64,000 bases of DNA from Morganella psychrotolerans (GCF_001676155.1 NZ_LZEW01000033.1:87505-151504); one strand, 5' to 3'; positions 22,399 to 34,032 are shown, numbered from the stretch's first letter. The notes: a model not told the origin generated them from the sequence alone. Numbers and translations are program-made.

Positions 22399-22792
22399 AT
22401 TATTTTTGTCTGTTATTGTTAGTTTAATGTTAACTATTTAATGAAAATATCGGAAAATAAAATCCAACCCCCTGATTTGCCACTGACGATATCTCCTGCT
22501 GGTTTAACAAATCATTAGCAAAACATTATTCATTTAAAATAAATAACTATAGTGATTATAATTAAAAAACAGTGATATTAGCCAATAACGCACTACAAGT
22601 AGAGCGTTTATAGCGGAAAAAGGCAAGAGTCAAAGCTAAAACCAGAACTTTCTGCCGCACTCTATTTCCAAAGCAGCGATTGCTGTTATGTAAGCTTCAA
22701 TAAACACTATATGATTTGTTTAAAATTTAAACAGCAGGTTAATATATGCTGAATATTACACCAATTACAGCACTAAACGGCCGGAGCCGCTT
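22399..22792. other. A/T-rich intergenic region between brnQ and phoR
   Basis: This 394-base gap holds the leader of brnQ (minus strand) and the sequence after the phoR stop. It is A/T-rich, with several imperfect palindromes such as CAGC-GATT-GCTG near 22674. I found no convincing gene, repeat or named RNA in it. Confidence 0.5.
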
Positions 22793-24094
22793 TCAGTGAG
22801 AGGATTTAACGATAAATTTAGCCGGGATAGTAAAACTGAACTCCGCACCCTGTCCGGGTTTACTGACAATATCCAGATGGCTGTGATGATGCTGTAACGC
22901 ATGTTTGACAATCGCCAGCCCCAGCCCCGAACCGCCGGTCTGCCGGGAACGGGATTTATCCACCCGGTAAAAACGTTCTGTCAGACGGGACAAATGCTCC
23001 GCCGGAATTCCCGGACCATTATCTTTAACACTGAAAACAGCATTTCCGTTACGTACCGCCCAGCTGACATCAATCCGGGTATGCTCCGGAGTATGATTCA
23101 CGGCGTTATACACCAGATTCGACATGGCGCTGCGCAGTTCATCCTCATCACCGAAAATCTTCAGTTTTTCATCTGTATCAAAGCGGATATCATGCAGTCC
23201 GTGACTCAGCGTCTGCGCTTCCTGTTGCAGCATCATCAGCATTCCGGGAATATCTGCAGGCTGATCAAACTCTGTTTTAACCGCCACCTCAATTTTTGAC
23301 AACTGCAATAACTGCTTCACCATTCCGTCCATACGGCGGGTTTGTGCCTGCATGGTTATAATGGCCTTTTTATTCATCGGGTTATCAAAATCCTGATCAG
23401 CCAGCATCTCAAGATAGCCCTGTAAAACAGTCAGCGGAGTGCGCAACTCATGGCTGACATTGGCAAAAAAGTCACGGCGGGAATTTTCGAGGCGGCGTTT
23501 TTCTGTTACATCACGCGCCACCATCAGTATCTGTCCCTCAGCATACGGCATGATGCGCAGCTCCACCATGGTGCCGTTATTCAGTTCCAGGGTCAGCGGC
23601 AGGGAAAAATCACCGTGTGTAAGGTAACGGCTGAAATCCGGATAACGCAGGAGGTTAAAGATGTGCTGCCCGTTATCATCCGGCCAGCGGAAACCTAATA
23701 AATTCTGAGCATGACGGTTACACCAGAAGATATTGCCGTCTTCTGTCATCATCACTACCGCATCAGGCAGCGATTCTGCACCACTGCGAAAACGTTTAAT
23801 TAATGTGGCGAGTTCCCGGCGGCGCTTGCGGTTACGTTGCTGCAGCTGATAAATACCGTAAAAAATCGGCTCCCAGCTGCTACGTCCGGGCGGTGGCAAC
23901 ACACTGCGATCCAGCCACAGCCAGTCCGATAATTTCAGTAAGTTATATCCATGCCAGAGTGTTACCGCAAATAACGCTGCGGCAAGAAACCAACCGGTAA
24001 ATCCGAAAAAAAGCGACAAAATAAGTGCCGGCAGGCAGAAAACCAGTAATTCCAGCACAATTTTTTTCCACGAAAGACGCTCTAGCACGCGCAA
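22793..24094 (-). CDS. phoR: Phosphate regulon sensor histidine kinase PhoR
   Basis: PhoR senses phosphate sufficiency through PstSCAB-PhoU and phosphorylates PhoB. The 433-residue protein has two N-terminal membrane helices (about residues 13-48), the DUF3329 region, and a PAS domain with SLPDAVVMM. The HisKA helix has His215 in [11 protein letters not shown]. The ATPase has [22 protein letters not shown] and [14 protein letters not shown]. It follows phoB after 18 bases, so the pair form one operon. Confidence 0.96.
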   Translation of the reverse strand: MRVLERLSWKKIVLELLVFCLPALILSLFFGFTGWFLAAALFAVTLWHGYNLLKLSDWLWLDRSVLPPPGRSSWEPIFYGIYQLQQRNRKRRRELATLIKRFRSGAESLPDAVVMMTEDGNIFWCNRHAQNLLGFRWPDDNGQHIFNLLRYPDFSRYLTHGDFSLPLTLELNNGTMVELRIMPYAEGQILMVARDVTEKRRLENSRRDFFANVSHELRTPLTVLQGYLEMLADQDFDNPMNKKAIITMQAQTRRMDGMVKQLLQLSKIEVAVKTEFDQPADIPGMLMMLQQEAQTLSHGLHDIRFDTDEKLKIFGDEDELRSAMSNLVYNAVNHTPEHTRIDVSWAVRNGNAVFSVKDNGPGIPAEHLSRLTERFYRVDKSRSRQTGGSGLGLAIVKHALQHHHSHLDIVSKPGQGAEFSFTIPAKFIVKSSH

Positions 24095-24112
24095 TCCTCT
24101 TGCGGTTTATAA

Positions 24113-24802
24113 TCAGTAACGCACGGAAAAACGGTAACCCGTACCACGGACAGTCTGTATCATTTTGTCGTGACCGCCTGTTTCCAGTGCCTTACGCAAC
24201 CGGCGGATATGCACATCCACAGTACGATCCTCAACATAAACATTTTCACCCCAGACATAGTTCAGCAATTGCTCCCGGCTGTAAACCCGCTCCGGGTGTG
24301 TCATAAAAAAGTGCAGCAATTTAAATTCTGTCGGCCCCATATCCAGCGGATTATCATTACTTGTCACGCGGTGAGAGGCGGGATCGAGTGTCAGCCCGTT
24401 CATAGCGATGAGATCATCTGCCGCCATCGGGGAAATACGGCGGAGAATAGCTTTAACCCTGGCAACCAACTCTTTTGGTGAGAACGGCTTAGTCAGATAA
24501 TCATCCGCGCCGGTTTCCAGCCCCTTCACGCGATCTTCCTCTTCTCCGCGGGCGGTCAGCATCATTACCGGTATATCGCGCAGCTGATTATCACGCTTCA
24601 TATATTTGATAATCTGGATACCGGTGCCGCCCGGGATCATCCAGTCAAGCAGCACCATATCCGGAAACGGCTCGACCAGACGGGCAATTGTCGCGTCATA
24701 ATCATCAGCCTCAATTGGCTGATACCCGTTCTGTTCCAGCACAAAACAGACCATTTCACGGATAGGTGCTTCATCTTCAACGACTAAAATCCGTCTTGCC
24801 AT
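24113..24802 (-). CDS. phoB: Phosphate regulon response regulator PhoB
   Basis: PhoB is an OmpR/PhoB-type regulator that activates the Pho regulon by binding Pho boxes. The 229-residue protein has the receiver phospho-acceptor Asp53 in VLLDWMIPG, the conserved lysine in [10 protein letters not shown], and the winged-helix DNA-binding domain with [11 protein letters not shown]. It is the first gene of phoB-phoR and is divergent from sbcD. A Pho-box-like sequence about 65 bases upstream suggests autoregulation. Confidence 0.97.
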   Translation of the reverse strand: MARRILVVEDEAPIREMVCFVLEQNGYQPIEADDYDATIARLVEPFPDMVLLDWMIPGGTGIQIIKYMKRDNQLRDIPVMMLTARGEEEDRVKGLETGADDYLTKPFSPKELVARVKAILRRISPMAADDLIAMNGLTLDPASHRVTSNDNPLDMGPTEFKLLHFFMTHPERVYSREQLLNYVWGENVYVEDRTVDVHIRRLRKALETGGHDKMIQTVRGTGYRFSVRY

Positions 24803-24865
24803 GACTACCCCTGTTTACCGTTAATTTCATTTCATCAGACAGTGCCGCGATTATGCGTCACTTTT

Positions 24866-24883
24866 GTGACAGATTTATGAATA
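24866..24883 (-). promoter_or_regulatory. Pho-box-like site upstream of phoB
   Basis: On the minus strand TATTCATAAATCTGTCAC agrees with a Pho-box half-site pair (CTGTCAT-A/T-rich-CTGTCAC) at about 15 of 18 positions, including a perfect right half. Confidence 0.6.
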
Positions 24884-25079
24884 TCGTCCGATACGTCTGA
24901 CTGTACCGCACAGGTGATGTCCCCAAAATGACACATTACACAAAAAATGCGAGGGGTATCGAAAAAAGCTGGATAAATGTCCAGCATCTCTTTTTGCAGA
25001 CGGATTTCCGTTATACTCTGTTTTCCGTGGGCAGCAAACTGCACACACGGGTCGTTTTCCGGACAGGGATCAATAATTA

Positions 25080-26306
25080 ATGAAGATAATTCACACATCA
25101 GACTGGCATCTGGGGCAATATTTTTACACCAAAAACCGGCTGCATGAGCATCAGCAGTTTTCAGACTGGTTGATCAACCTGATTGAAAAACAACAGGTTG
25201 ATGCGCTTATTATTGCCGGTGATATTTTTGATACCGCCTCACCACCGAGCTACGCCCGGGAACTCTATAATCAATTTGTCGCAAAACTGCAACGTACCGG
25301 TTGTCATCTGATTGTACTTGCCGGTAATCATGATGCGGTGGCAACACTTAATGAGTCCCGTGAATTACTTGCCTGCCTGAATGTGAATGTCGTCGCCCGC
25401 CCTGATCCGGAGCAGGATCTTATCGTACTGTATAACAAGCAAAAACGACCCGGTGCGATTGTCTGTGCAATTCCGTTTCTGCGTCCCCGCGATATTCTGC
25501 TGAGTCAGGCAGGACAATCAGAAAGTGAAAAACAGCAGGCACTGCTGAACGCGATACAGCTTTATTATCAGTCACTTTATGACAAAGCTATGGCAAAACG
25601 TACAGAACTGAGTGCTGATGTCCCGATCATTATGACCGGGCATCTGACCACCGTGGGAGCCAAAACCACAGATTCAGTCCGGGATATTTACATCGGCACC
25701 CTGGAAGCATTTCCGGCAGGGGCATTTCCGCCTGCTGATTATATTGCACTCGGTCATATTCACCGCGCTCAGAATATCGGTGACAGCGGCACTGTCCGCT
25801 ACAGTGGCTCACCGGTTCCGCTGAGTTTTGATGAAACAGGGCAGGAAAAAAGTGTCTTTCTGCTGACCTTAAATGACACACAAATCACCAATATTGAGCC
25901 GGTTACGGTTCCCTGTTTTCAGCCGATGGTCTGCCTGAAAGGCGATCTTGATACTATCAGCCGCGCGCTGTCACAATTTCCTTTGCGGGATGAAAAAATA
26001 CAACCGGTCTGGCTGGATATCGAAATTGCCGGGCGGGATTATCTGCCGGATATACAGAAACGCATTCAGGCACTGACTGAACCTTACGCCGCAGAAGTGG
26101 TACTTCTGCGCCGGGAGCGCCGCAAACAACAGTGGCAGGAGAGTGATATTCTCAAAGAAACCCTGAATGAGCTCACCACAGAAGAGGTTTTTGCGCGCCG
26201 ACTGGCGCTCAGTGATACTGAAGAAGACGCTATTCCCCGCCTGACCACGCTTTTCCGGCAGGTCTGTCAGCAGGTCAGTGAGGATCAGAAGGTAAAAAGC
26301 GAATGA
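25080..26306 (+). CDS. sbcD: Exonuclease subunit SbcD (Mre11 type)
   Basis: SbcD is the nuclease of the SbcCD complex, which cleaves hairpins and protein-blocked DNA ends. The 408-residue protein shows the metallophosphoesterase motifs in order: SDWHLG, GDIFD, AGNHDA, TGHLT and GHIHRAQ. It overlaps the start of sbcC by 4 bases, as expected of coupled translation. It is divergent from phoB. Confidence 0.96.
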   Translation: MKIIHTSDWHLGQYFYTKNRLHEHQQFSDWLINLIEKQQVDALIIAGDIFDTASPPSYARELYNQFVAKLQRTGCHLIVLAGNHDAVATLNESRELLACLNVNVVARPDPEQDLIVLYNKQKRPGAIVCAIPFLRPRDILLSQAGQSESEKQQALLNAIQLYYQSLYDKAMAKRTELSADVPIIMTGHLTTVGAKTTDSVRDIYIGTLEAFPAGAFPPADYIALGHIHRAQNIGDSGTVRYSGSPVPLSFDETGQEKSVFLLTLNDTQITNIEPVTVPCFQPMVCLKGDLDTISRALSQFPLRDEKIQPVWLDIEIAGRDYLPDIQKRIQALTEPYAAEVVLLRRERRKQQWQESDILKETLNELTTEEVFARRLALSDTEEDAIPRLTTLFRQVCQQVSEDQKVKSE

Positions 26307-29300
26307 AAATCCTGACATTACGTTTCAAAAATATTAATTCCCTTCAGGGCGAATGGAAAATTGATTTCACAGCAGAGCCTTTCGCCAGTAACGGTTTATT
26401 TGCCATTACCGGCCCTACCGGTGCCGGAAAAACAACACTGCTTGATGCTATCTGCCTTGCGCTTTATCACAGGACTCCCCGGGTGGAAACGTCCGCATCC
26501 CACAATGATGTGATGACACGCCATACCGCAGAATGTCTTGCTGAGGTCGAATTTTCTGTAAAAGGGAAAGCCTACCGCGCCTTCTGGAGCCAGCGCCGCG
26601 CCAGAGATAAAGCTGACGGCAACCTCCAGGCACCGAAAGCAGAAGTGGCAGAGTGCGCCACCGGAAAAATATTGTCCGATAAACTGACACAGGTGCGGGA
26701 AACCATCATTCAGATAACCGGGCTGGACTTTGCCCGTTTTACCCGTTCTGTTCTGTTATCACAGGGAAATTTTGCCGCTTTTTTAAATGCTGATGATAAT
26801 GAACGGGCTGATTTACTCGAAGAACTAACCGGGACTGAAATCTACCGGATTATCTCCCGCCAGGTATTTGAACAACACAAAGAAGCCCGCCATGAACTGG
26901 ACAGGCTGGAAGCACAGGCATCGGCCATCCGTCTGCTGACACCTGAACAATATCAGCAGTGTCGCGATGAACTTGATTCTCTGCAAACGGAAGAAAAAAA
27001 CACAGCGTAATCTGCAAACGGAGATACAAACTGTACTCCGCTGGTGGCAGCAAAAAAATGAGCTTAATACAGAAACCACACAGCACCAACAACAGCATGC
27101 CGCTGTCATGCAACAGGTTCAGGACGCACAGCCACAGCTCATTGTATTACACAGAGGGCGACCGGCAGAAAAACTGCGCCCCGCAAGGGACGCACTGATA
27201 CGCAGCAGGGAAATGAACGCACAACTGGATGCCCGTTTACAGGAGTTGCAGCAAATAACGGAAACGGTAATCCCGGAACTTTCGGCCCTGGGCGCACAGT
27301 ATGAAACACAACAAACTGCATTAAATGCGCATCGCCTGCACTGCCAGGAACTGGAAACACTGGCAGAAAATGAAATTCGTCCGCTGGATAATCAATTACA
27401 GCTGCTCAGTAACCAACTGAGTACACAGCAACAGCAACATCAGAACTCACAGACTGAACAGCAGGAACTGCAATCTCAAACGATTCAGTTACAGGAAAAG
27501 CTGGCACTGATACGCAGTACACACGAACGCAACCTGCTCTGGCACAATGAAAACCATCAGAGAGAAACGCTTCCGGCAGCAATAGCACAATGGCAGCATC
27601 AGTTGCAGGACAGGTATAAAAACAGTGAACAAATACGCCTTATTTCTGAGAAACAACGGGCTAACGAACAACAACAGAAAACACTGATCGCCACACTCAG
27701 CCAATTATCAGATAACTACACAGTAAAACAGCAGACTACCGCACCGCTGCGCTCACAACTGATAACACTGCAAACACAGTTGCAGGATGCACAACTGGCA
27801 GCCGGAACAGATACACTCCGGTTACAGCTGAAACAGGCAGGTGAGCAGCAACAGTGGCTGCAAAAATTGTCGCAGTTATCACCACAGACAGCCCTGCTGA
27901 CCCGGAACAAAGAAAACACGCTGCGGGACAGAGAACAAACACAACACGATATTACTGCCCTTACCGACTGGTGCGCACAACAAGCCCCTGTTCTGGCAGA
28001 GAAACAACAGCACCTGCGTGACCTGACAGCACGACTGCAACTGGAGCAGACTATCATCCGTCTGGATGCGGAGCGTCAGCGGTTGCAATCCGGAGAACCA
28101 TGCCCGTTGTGCGGCAGTACCAACCACCCGGCGGTGACAGATTATCAGCAGATAACACCTGATGACACAACACAGCGTCTGGATGCACTGACGCGCGATG
28201 TCCGGCAAGCTGAACAGGCGCTGGCAGCAAAACAAAATTTGCTGGCGCTGACACAAACACAACGTGACACCCTCTCCCGCGCCTTGCAGGAGACAGAACA
28301 CAGCCTTACACAGCTGACCGCTCAATGGCAGGCAGCCTGTACCGGTGGCGGATTTACCGCTTTACAGACATCACCTGAGGATCTGCCCGGCGTCATACTA
28401 CAATCTGATGAACTATATCAGCAAAAACAGCAGGAACTGGAAAAACGTCTCGCGCTGGAAACACAGATTTTACAGCATCAGAACACATTACAAACCGCAG
28501 AAGCTGACTGCGAACGCCTGTTACAAACCAGACAAACCACGGAGCGGGAACAGCAATACCTGCTGCAACAATATACTGAATATAATGTGCAGCTTGCACA
28601 ACTCCGGCAGCAACAACAGTTACTGGAAGAGACACTGACACACGCCGTCACCGCCTTCGGCTATACCGTCCCTGCCCCGGAACGAACGGATGTCTGGCTG
28701 GCACAATGTCAGCAGGATAGTGAGCAATTCACCGCAAATGAACAGCATATCCGGCAAAGTACCCAACAATTGGCTGAACTGACGGCACAACAACAAAACC
28801 TGGATGCGCTTTCAGCCAAACTGACCCGCCACCTGGCTGAGCAGTCTGTCGCGCTGAATGAAATCAGCAAACAACATCAGCTTATGTCAGAAAAGCGCCG
28901 GCATTTATTTGGTGACAAAATTATCAGTACCGAATTACAACGAATGCATATCCAGCGGCAGACACAGGAAACGCTGCTGACTACGCTGGCACAAAAACGG
29001 GAAAAATTACAAAACAGGCTCTCCGGCTTACAGGGAGAGGAAAAACGCATGCAACAGCAGCGCCTGGATGCACAGGCTCAACAGGAAAAAGAACAGATCC
29101 GTTTTCAGCAGCACCTGACAGACAGCCCGTTTACAGATGAAACTGATTTCCTCGCCGCACTGCTGAGTGAAAAAGACAACCTCCGCCTGGAAACGCTGGA
29201 AAATGAACTGAATCTGGCACAATTGAAAGCCGCCACAAGCCTGAGCGACAGCCAGTCCCGTCAGGCCCGGCATCTGGAAAATCAGCCGGAAACACACCGG

Positions 29301-29990
29301 GAACTGACACCGGAACAACTTAATGAAAAAGAGACACTTCTGGCACAGCAACTGCGGGCTATCAGTGTCCGTGAGGGCGAACTACAGGGGCAGCTCAGTA
29401 CCGATAATACTCAGCGCGTTCAGCAGGGCGGTCTGCTTAATCTGATTGCACAAAGTCAGCAGGAATACACCGACTGGAGTCGGCTGAACCTTTTGATTGG
29501 TTCCGCTGAAGGCACAAAATTCAGCCGTTTTGCCCAGGGGCTGACGCTGGATTATCTGATTCACCTGGCAAATAAGCGACTGGATAAATTGCACGGACGT
29601 TATGTGTTGCAACGTAAGTCAGGAGAAAGCCTGGAGCTTCAGGTTACCGATACCTGGCAGGCCGATGCACAACGTGACACCAAAACCCTCTCCGGCGGGG
29701 AAACGTTTCTGGTCAGCCTTGCGCTGGCTCTCGCGTTGTCAGATCTGGTCAGTCATAAAACACAAATTGAGTCCCTTTTCCTTGATGAAGGGTTCGGCAC
29801 ACTAGACCAGGAAACACTGGATATTGCACTTGATGCCCTGGATAACCTGAATGCGTCCGGTAAGACAATCGGCGTTATCAGCCACATAGACGCCATGAAA
29901 GAACGCATTGCGGTACAGATCTCTGTCAGAAAAATGAACGGACTGGGGATCAGTAAATTATCACCGGAATACAGAGTAACGCCTGAATGA
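26303..29990 (+). pseudogene. sbcC: sbcC, exonuclease ATPase subunit, frameshifted in an A7 run
   Basis: SbcC is the Rad50/SMC-type ATPase partner of SbcD. The frame from 26303 has the Walker [21 protein letters not shown] near residue 37 but stops 9 bases after a 7-base A run at 26994-27000. The next frame carries the long Gln-rich coiled coils, the zinc-hook CPLCG near residue 600, the signature LSGGETFLVSLALALALSD and Walker B SLFLDEGFGTLD. With six A the junction reads [13 protein letters not shown] and the protein is 1228 residues, longer than the roughly 1050 of E. coli because of extended coiled coils. The break is probably a sequencing error. Confidence 0.93.
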
Positions 29991-30187
29991 CATCTAAAAA
30001 AACAGCGTAAAAACGATAACAATCAATTGAAATTTATTGTGTTTTTTTATATCGACCTAATTTTTTGAAACATCATGTTAAATATTTTCGGTATGTTTTT
30101 TGATTCATTGCTTATATGCTATTGAACATGAAGTAACAAGAAAGCGGAAACCGGTTTTTCCGACAAAAAATTTCAACGGAGAGCAAC

Positions 30188-30790
30188 ATGTCTAATTCAT
30201 TTATCGAGTTAATTAAAAAACGCAGAACAATCTACAGCCTTGGTAATGACCTGCCTGTTTCTCAGGATCGTGTCACTACACTCATCAAAGATGCCGTTAA
30301 ACACAGCCCGACTGCATTTAACTCACAATCATCACGCGTAGTGGTTCTGTTCGGTGAAAACCACAAAAAGCTGTGGAATATTGTAAAAGATTCCCTGCGC
30401 GCCATCGTTCCTGCGGATGCCTTCGCAGCGACTGAAAGCAAAATCGATAATGCATTTCTGTCCGGTGCCGGTACTGTTTTGTTCTTTGAAGACCAATCCG
30501 TTGTAAAAGGATTACAGGAACAATTCGCACTGTATGCTGACAATTTCCCTGTCTGGTCTGAACAAGCCAGTGGTATTGCACAGTTCGCTGTCTGGACTGC
30601 ATTATCTGAAGAAAACATCGGCGCATCACTGCAACATTACAACCCGATTATCGACGAGCAGGTGCGTAAAGCATGGGATCTGCCGGAAAGCTGGAAACTG
30701 CGCGCACAATTAGTCTTCGGTTCTGTTGCACAGGAAGCCGGTGAAAAAGCATTTATGGATGATGAAAGCCGCTTTAAAATCTTTAACTAA
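30188..30790 (+). CDS. Nitroreductase family protein (Hbn1-like)
   Basis: This 200-residue protein has the nitroreductase fold signatures: a start with IELIKKRRTIYSL (the FMN-phosphate arginine region), then ESKIDNAFLSGAGTVLFFED and SEENIGASLQHYNPIID near the C-terminus. It is closest in form to the short FMN oxidoreductases related to yeast Hbn1 and Frm2. Such enzymes reduce nitro compounds or quinones in the cytoplasm, but no physiological substrate can be read from sequence. The start has AACGGAGAG upstream. It is a single gene; the 197-base upstream gap is A/T-rich and probably contains its promoter. No regulator is adjacent. Confidence 0.85.
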   Translation: MSNSFIELIKKRRTIYSLGNDLPVSQDRVTTLIKDAVKHSPTAFNSQSSRVVVLFGENHKKLWNIVKDSLRAIVPADAFAATESKIDNAFLSGAGTVLFFEDQSVVKGLQEQFALYADNFPVWSEQASGIAQFAVWTALSEENIGASLQHYNPIIDEQVRKAWDLPESWKLRAQLVFGSVAQEAGEKAFMDDESRFKIFN

Positions 30791-30841
30791 TCACTCTTTG
30801 TTTTTACAGTGACTTTTACTGTCACTGTCCCGGAATCATCA

Positions 30842-30866
30842 GGCGCTTTACCTGTCATAAAGCGCC
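30842..30866 (+). terminator. Hairpin after the nitroreductase gene
   Basis: GGCGCTTTA and TAAAGCGCC form a perfect 9-bp stem with a 7-base loop about 50 bases past the stop codon. There is no T run after it, so termination strength is uncertain. Confidence 0.45.
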
Positions 30867-30880
30867 GTCGTTACCTTCTG

Positions 30881-30954
30881 TACCCAACGTCATTCAGGAT
30901 GCAGGCAGGTTGAGCGTAGCCAACGAACCTGCAGTTTGAATGAATAAGGGTATA
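30881..30954. repeat. Internally deleted ERIC-like repeat
   Basis: Both ends of the ERIC-like family are present (TACCCAACGTCATTCAGGAT and the CAGTTTGAATGAATAAGGGT end) but the central palindrome with the GTATG core is missing, leaving about 74 bp. It is directly followed by a full-length copy. Confidence 0.75.
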
Positions 30955-31077
30955 TACCCAACGTCATTCAAGATGCAGGCAGGCGGCAAGGGAAGATAGA
31001 CGGGGAGCATACACTTGTATGTGACCCGGCTATCTGAGTGCGGCCAACGAACCTGCAGTTTGAATGAATAAGGGTAT
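30953..31077. repeat. ERIC-like intergenic repeat, full length
   Basis: Starts TATACCCAACGTCATTCAAG and ends GAATGAATAAGGGTAT, with the core GGGGAGCATACACTTGTATG and TGACCCGG. It is almost identical to the copy at 4946-5073 and shares its first bases with the end of the deleted copy before it. Confidence 0.85.
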
Positions 31078-31099
31078 GTTATCGTGTCGAATATACCTT

Positions 31100-31122
31100 G
31101 CCCGCCTGTGCGGGCTTTTTTT
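31100..31122 (+). terminator. Terminator pointing right, at the mak 3' end
   Basis: GCCCGC, loop CTGT, GCGGGC, then seven T on the plus strand. It would stop rightward transcription coming from the nitroreductase side before it enters mak antisense. On the minus strand there is no T run. Confidence 0.75.
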
Positions 31123-32030
31123 CAGGCTTTCGGCCACAACCAGGCAGCACCACGAACACCACTTGAGTCTCCGTGTACCGCTTTGCGGATCGGCGTGTCA
31201 CATTCCCCGCCGAATACCCATGAACGTATCAGCGCAGGCACCGTCTGATACAGACGATCCACATTACTCATCCCGCCGCCCAGTACAATTACATCCGGAT
31301 CCAGCATATTTACAGCCTGCCCCAGGGCTTTGGCAAGGCGCTGCTCATAATTTGCCATCGCCTGCTCTGCAATCAGATCCCCCTGAGATAAACGACGGAT
31401 AATCTCCGCCCCCTTACAGGTTTCCCCACTCAGCGCCGCATAATCCGCCATAAAACCCGTGCCTGAGATAAACAATTCAGTACAACCGGGCTTGCCGCAA
31501 TAGCAATCTGTCACACCTTTAAACTGACGGTCACTCTCATTCTGCCACGGCAGCGGGTTATGTCCCCACTCACCGGCAACACCGTTTCCGCCACAGTGAA
31601 CCTGTTCATTCAACGCAATCCCTGCCCCGCACCCTGTCCCAATAATGACCGCGAACACCACAGGAAAACCGGCTCCGGCGCCATCGACCGCCTCTGAAAC
31701 AGCCAGACAATTTGCATCATTGGCAACCCGCACTTCCCGTTTCAGTAATTCTCTCAGGTCAGCATCAAACGGCTGCCCGTTCAGCCAGACCGAATTGGCA
31801 TTTTTTACCCGTCCCGTTACCGGCGACAGCGTCCCGGGAATACCAATACCGACAGAGCCCTTTTCACCCGTTGCGGTTTCGGCATCATTCACCAGCCCGG
31901 CAATCGCCAGCAATGTCTGCTGATAATCAAAACGCGGCGTATCCACGCGCTTGCGGAACAGTTCCTGTCCCTGCTCACTCAGTGCGATCACTTCAATCTT
32001 GGTGCCACCCAAATCAATTCCGATCCGCAT
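31122..32030 (-). CDS. mak: Fructokinase Mak (ROK family)
   Basis: Mak phosphorylates fructose (and more slowly mannose and glucose) with ATP. The 302-residue ROK protein has the ATP-binding [19 protein letters not shown], the sugar motif [19 protein letters not shown], the ROK signature [11 protein letters not shown], the zinc-binding [15 protein letters not shown] and [19 protein letters not shown]. It is very close to E. coli Mak, and like it lies near sbcC and rdgC; it is divergent from rdgC across two ERIC-like repeats. Confidence 0.95.
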   Translation of the reverse strand: MRIGIDLGGTKIEVIALSEQGQELFRKRVDTPRFDYQQTLLAIAGLVNDAETATGEKGSVGIGIPGTLSPVTGRVKNANSVWLNGQPFDADLRELLKREVRVANDANCLAVSEAVDGAGAGFPVVFAVIIGTGCGAGIALNEQVHCGGNGVAGEWGHNPLPWQNESDRQFKGVTDCYCGKPGCTELFISGTGFMADYAALSGETCKGAEIIRRLSQGDLIAEQAMANYEQRLAKALGQAVNMLDPDVIVLGGGMSNVDRLYQTVPALIRSWVFGGECDTPIRKAVHGDSSGVRGAAWLWPKA

Positions 32031-32116
32031 ATTGCCCCCTTGCGCTAAGAATTTATGTTCCGGATATCATTATAAGATAATGCAAGGCGACGGGCTGATA
32101 ATCAAGCCCCTGCATA

Positions 32117-32152
32117 TGCCCGACGTCATGCAGCTTGAATGAATAAGGGTAT
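32117..32152. repeat. Minimal ERIC-like remnant (both ends only)
   Basis: About 36 bases: GCCCGACGTCATGCAGCTTG followed by AATGAATAAGGGTATA. The left and right tips of the ERIC-like element are fused directly. It is joined to a full-length copy on its right. Confidence 0.6.
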
Positions 32153-32274
32153 ATACCCAACATCATTCAAGATGCAGGAAGGCGGCAAGAGAAGATAGAC
32201 GGGGAGCATACACAAGTATGTGACCCGGCTGGCTGAGTACCGCCAACGAACCTGCAGTTTGAATGAATAAGGGT
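32151..32274. repeat. ERIC-like intergenic repeat, full length
   Basis: Starts TATACCCAACATCATTCAAG and ends TTTGAATGAATAAGGGT with the usual GGGGAGCATACACAAGTATG core. It lies in the divergent gap between mak and rdgC. Confidence 0.85.
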
Positions 32275-32357
32275 GAGCAAACCGGCAAGATCCGGTATCA
32301 TAGCCGGATGCTATCGTCACCGCGCAATGACTCCGCGCCATAAAACAGGACTGTCAG

Positions 32358-33266
32358 ATGTGGTTTAAAAATATACTGGTTTACCGCCTTAGCTCCCCGT
32401 TCCCGCTGTCTGCTGATGAACTGGAAAAGCAGCTGGAGCACTCGGCTTTCACACCATGCGGCAGTCAGGACATGATGAAAACCGGCTGGGTATCGCCGAT
32501 GGGCTCCCGGAGTGAAGCGCTGACTCATTCTGCCGGTAAACAGATCCTTATCTGTACCCGTAAAGAAGAGAAAATGCTGCCATCTACTGTGATCAAGCAG
32601 GAATTACAGGCAAAAATCGAAAGACTGGAGCATGAGCAGCACCGGAAACTGAAAAAAACCGAAAAAGACTCCCTGAAAGATGAAGTGGTTCACGCCTTAC
32701 TGCCACGCGCATTCAGCCGTTTCAGTCAGACCACTATCTGGATTGACACAGAGCGCGACCTTATTATTGTCGATGCCGCCAGCGCCAAACGGGCGGAAGA
32801 TAACCTGGCACTGCTGCGTAAAGCACTGGGATCGTTGCCTGTAATCCCGTTGACCACTAAAGATCCGATTGAACTGACCTTAACCGAATGGGTGCGCTCA
32901 GGGGATTTACCAACCGGTTTTGTGCTGATGGATGAAGCTGAGCTGAAAGCTATTCTGGAAGATGGCGGCGTAATCCGCTGTAAAAAACAGGATTTGGTTT
33001 CAGATGAAATCGCCACCTGTATCGAGGCCGGTAAATGTGTGACCAAGCTGGCACTTGACTGGGAAGAGCGGATACAATTCCTTATCTCTGATGACGGCTC
33101 CATTAAGCGCCTGAAATTCAGTGACGATCTGAAAGATAAAAACGAAGATATCGATCGCGAAGATTTCGCCCAGCGTTTTGATGCTGATTTTATCCTGATG
33201 ACCGGCGAACTGAGTGCCCTTATCAGCAATACCATTGATGCGCTCGGCGGCGAAGCCGAACGCTGA
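32358..33266 (+). CDS. rdgC: Recombination-associated protein RdgC
   Basis: RdgC is a ring-shaped DNA-binding protein that inhibits RecA-promoted exchange. The 302-residue product begins [20 protein letters not shown] and contains [29 protein letters not shown] and [20 protein letters not shown]. The gene contains a 7-base A run inside an intact frame, which shows that not every long A run in this window is wrong. It is divergent from mak as in E. coli. Confidence 0.95.
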   Translation: MWFKNILVYRLSSPFPLSADELEKQLEHSAFTPCGSQDMMKTGWVSPMGSRSEALTHSAGKQILICTRKEEKMLPSTVIKQELQAKIERLEHEQHRKLKKTEKDSLKDEVVHALLPRAFSRFSQTTIWIDTERDLIIVDAASAKRAEDNLALLRKALGSLPVIPLTTKDPIELTLTEWVRSGDLPTGFVLMDEAELKAILEDGGVIRCKKQDLVSDEIATCIEAGKCVTKLALDWEERIQFLISDDGSIKRLKFSDDLKDKNEDIDREDFAQRFDADFILMTGELSALISNTIDALGGEAER

Positions 33267-33277
33267 TTTGACTGAAA

Positions 33278-33312
33278 CGGGAGCCCCGCTTGTGGCGCTC
33301 CCGCTGTTTTTT
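33278..33312 (+). terminator. Terminator of rdgC
   Basis: CGGGAGC and GCTCCCG enclose a G/C-rich inner loop and are followed closely by a T run (GTTTTTTG), just after the rdgC stop. Confidence 0.7.
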
Positions 33313-33327
33313 GTTATTTATTATTTA

Positions 33328-34032
33328 TTATGCCCATGGCAATGGTGCTTTTTCATCATTTCCGTGCTCACCGTAATAAATAGACGGCAAAAAGCGGGAC
33401 AGATACGTAAATTCGTTATAGCAGTGTTTCATCAATCCGAAACCGATTTCATCCGGCAATTCTGTCAGTGGTTCTTTCAGTGATGCACCCAGTAAAAACC
33501 GGCTACGCAGCACACAACCAAATTCTGTGTCATACGTTATGTGCAACATTTTGCCGTCAAGAGGGTAACCCTGCTTATCCGTTTTCACATCATCCCCGAA
33601 CCCGATATGCGCACAAATTGCGGCAGAAAACTGATTATCTGCCCGGGCAGCGGCCAGCTTTTCCGCATCAAAAAAATCCGCAGCATCATTAAATTTCAAC
33701 GTTGCACCGACCGGCGGAATAGATCCGAGTGATTCCACTGCCCGGATAGTTGCGCCGATATAATTTTCGCCTTTCTTCCAAACAGAATCCCAGCCGTGAT
33801 GAGCTACATGGTCATGCGGGTGCCACCAGCGGATATGTTGTGTGGTTTCAAAAAAAGTAAACCACCATGCCAGCATCCGACCTTTGCAACCATGCAGATC
33901 CGTTCTGACTGATACAGTCAGTAAACCGTCATCGCTGCGATCCAGCCCCATTTCCATCCGCAATGGTTCCGGGGATAATAATTCGTTAATATCATTCAGT
34001 GCCCAGGGTAAATTTTGTTTTTTTGCTGACAT
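33328..34032 (-). CDS. DAPG-hydrolase (PhlG) family protein
   Basis: The 234-residue protein resembles the family of 2,4-diacetylphloroglucinol hydrolase PhlG, zinc enzymes that cleave a carbon-carbon bond next to a phenolic ring. The features I see are MLAWWFTFFETTQHIRWWHP followed by HDHVAHHG, a GFG turn in ICAHIGFGDD, the strand block TEFGCVLRSRFLLGA, and near the C-terminus LMKHCYNEFTYL. The last has a HxxxE pair like the zinc ligands of PhlG. The true substrate is unknown; detoxification of a plant- or microbe-derived phenolic ketone is an inference. The gene is divergent from a TetR regulator, and a palindromic operator lies about 20 bases upstream of its start. Confidence 0.75.
   Translation of the reverse strand: MSAKKQNLPWALNDINELLSPEPLRMEMGLDRSDDGLLTVSVRTDLHGCKGRMLAWWFTFFETTQHIRWWHPHDHVAHHGWDSVWKKGENYIGATIRAVESLGSIPPVGATLKFNDAADFFDAEKLAAARADNQFSAAICAHIGFGDDVKTDKQGYPLDGKMLHITYDTEFGCVLRSRFLLGASLKEPLTELPDEIGFGLMKHCYNEFTYLSRFLPSIYYGEHGNDEKAPLPWA

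Noticed and set aside
27139..29351. Several long open frames on the strand opposite sbcC
   Set aside because: They follow from the Gln/Leu-rich codon use of sbcC read in reverse and have no domain features or ribosome binding sites.
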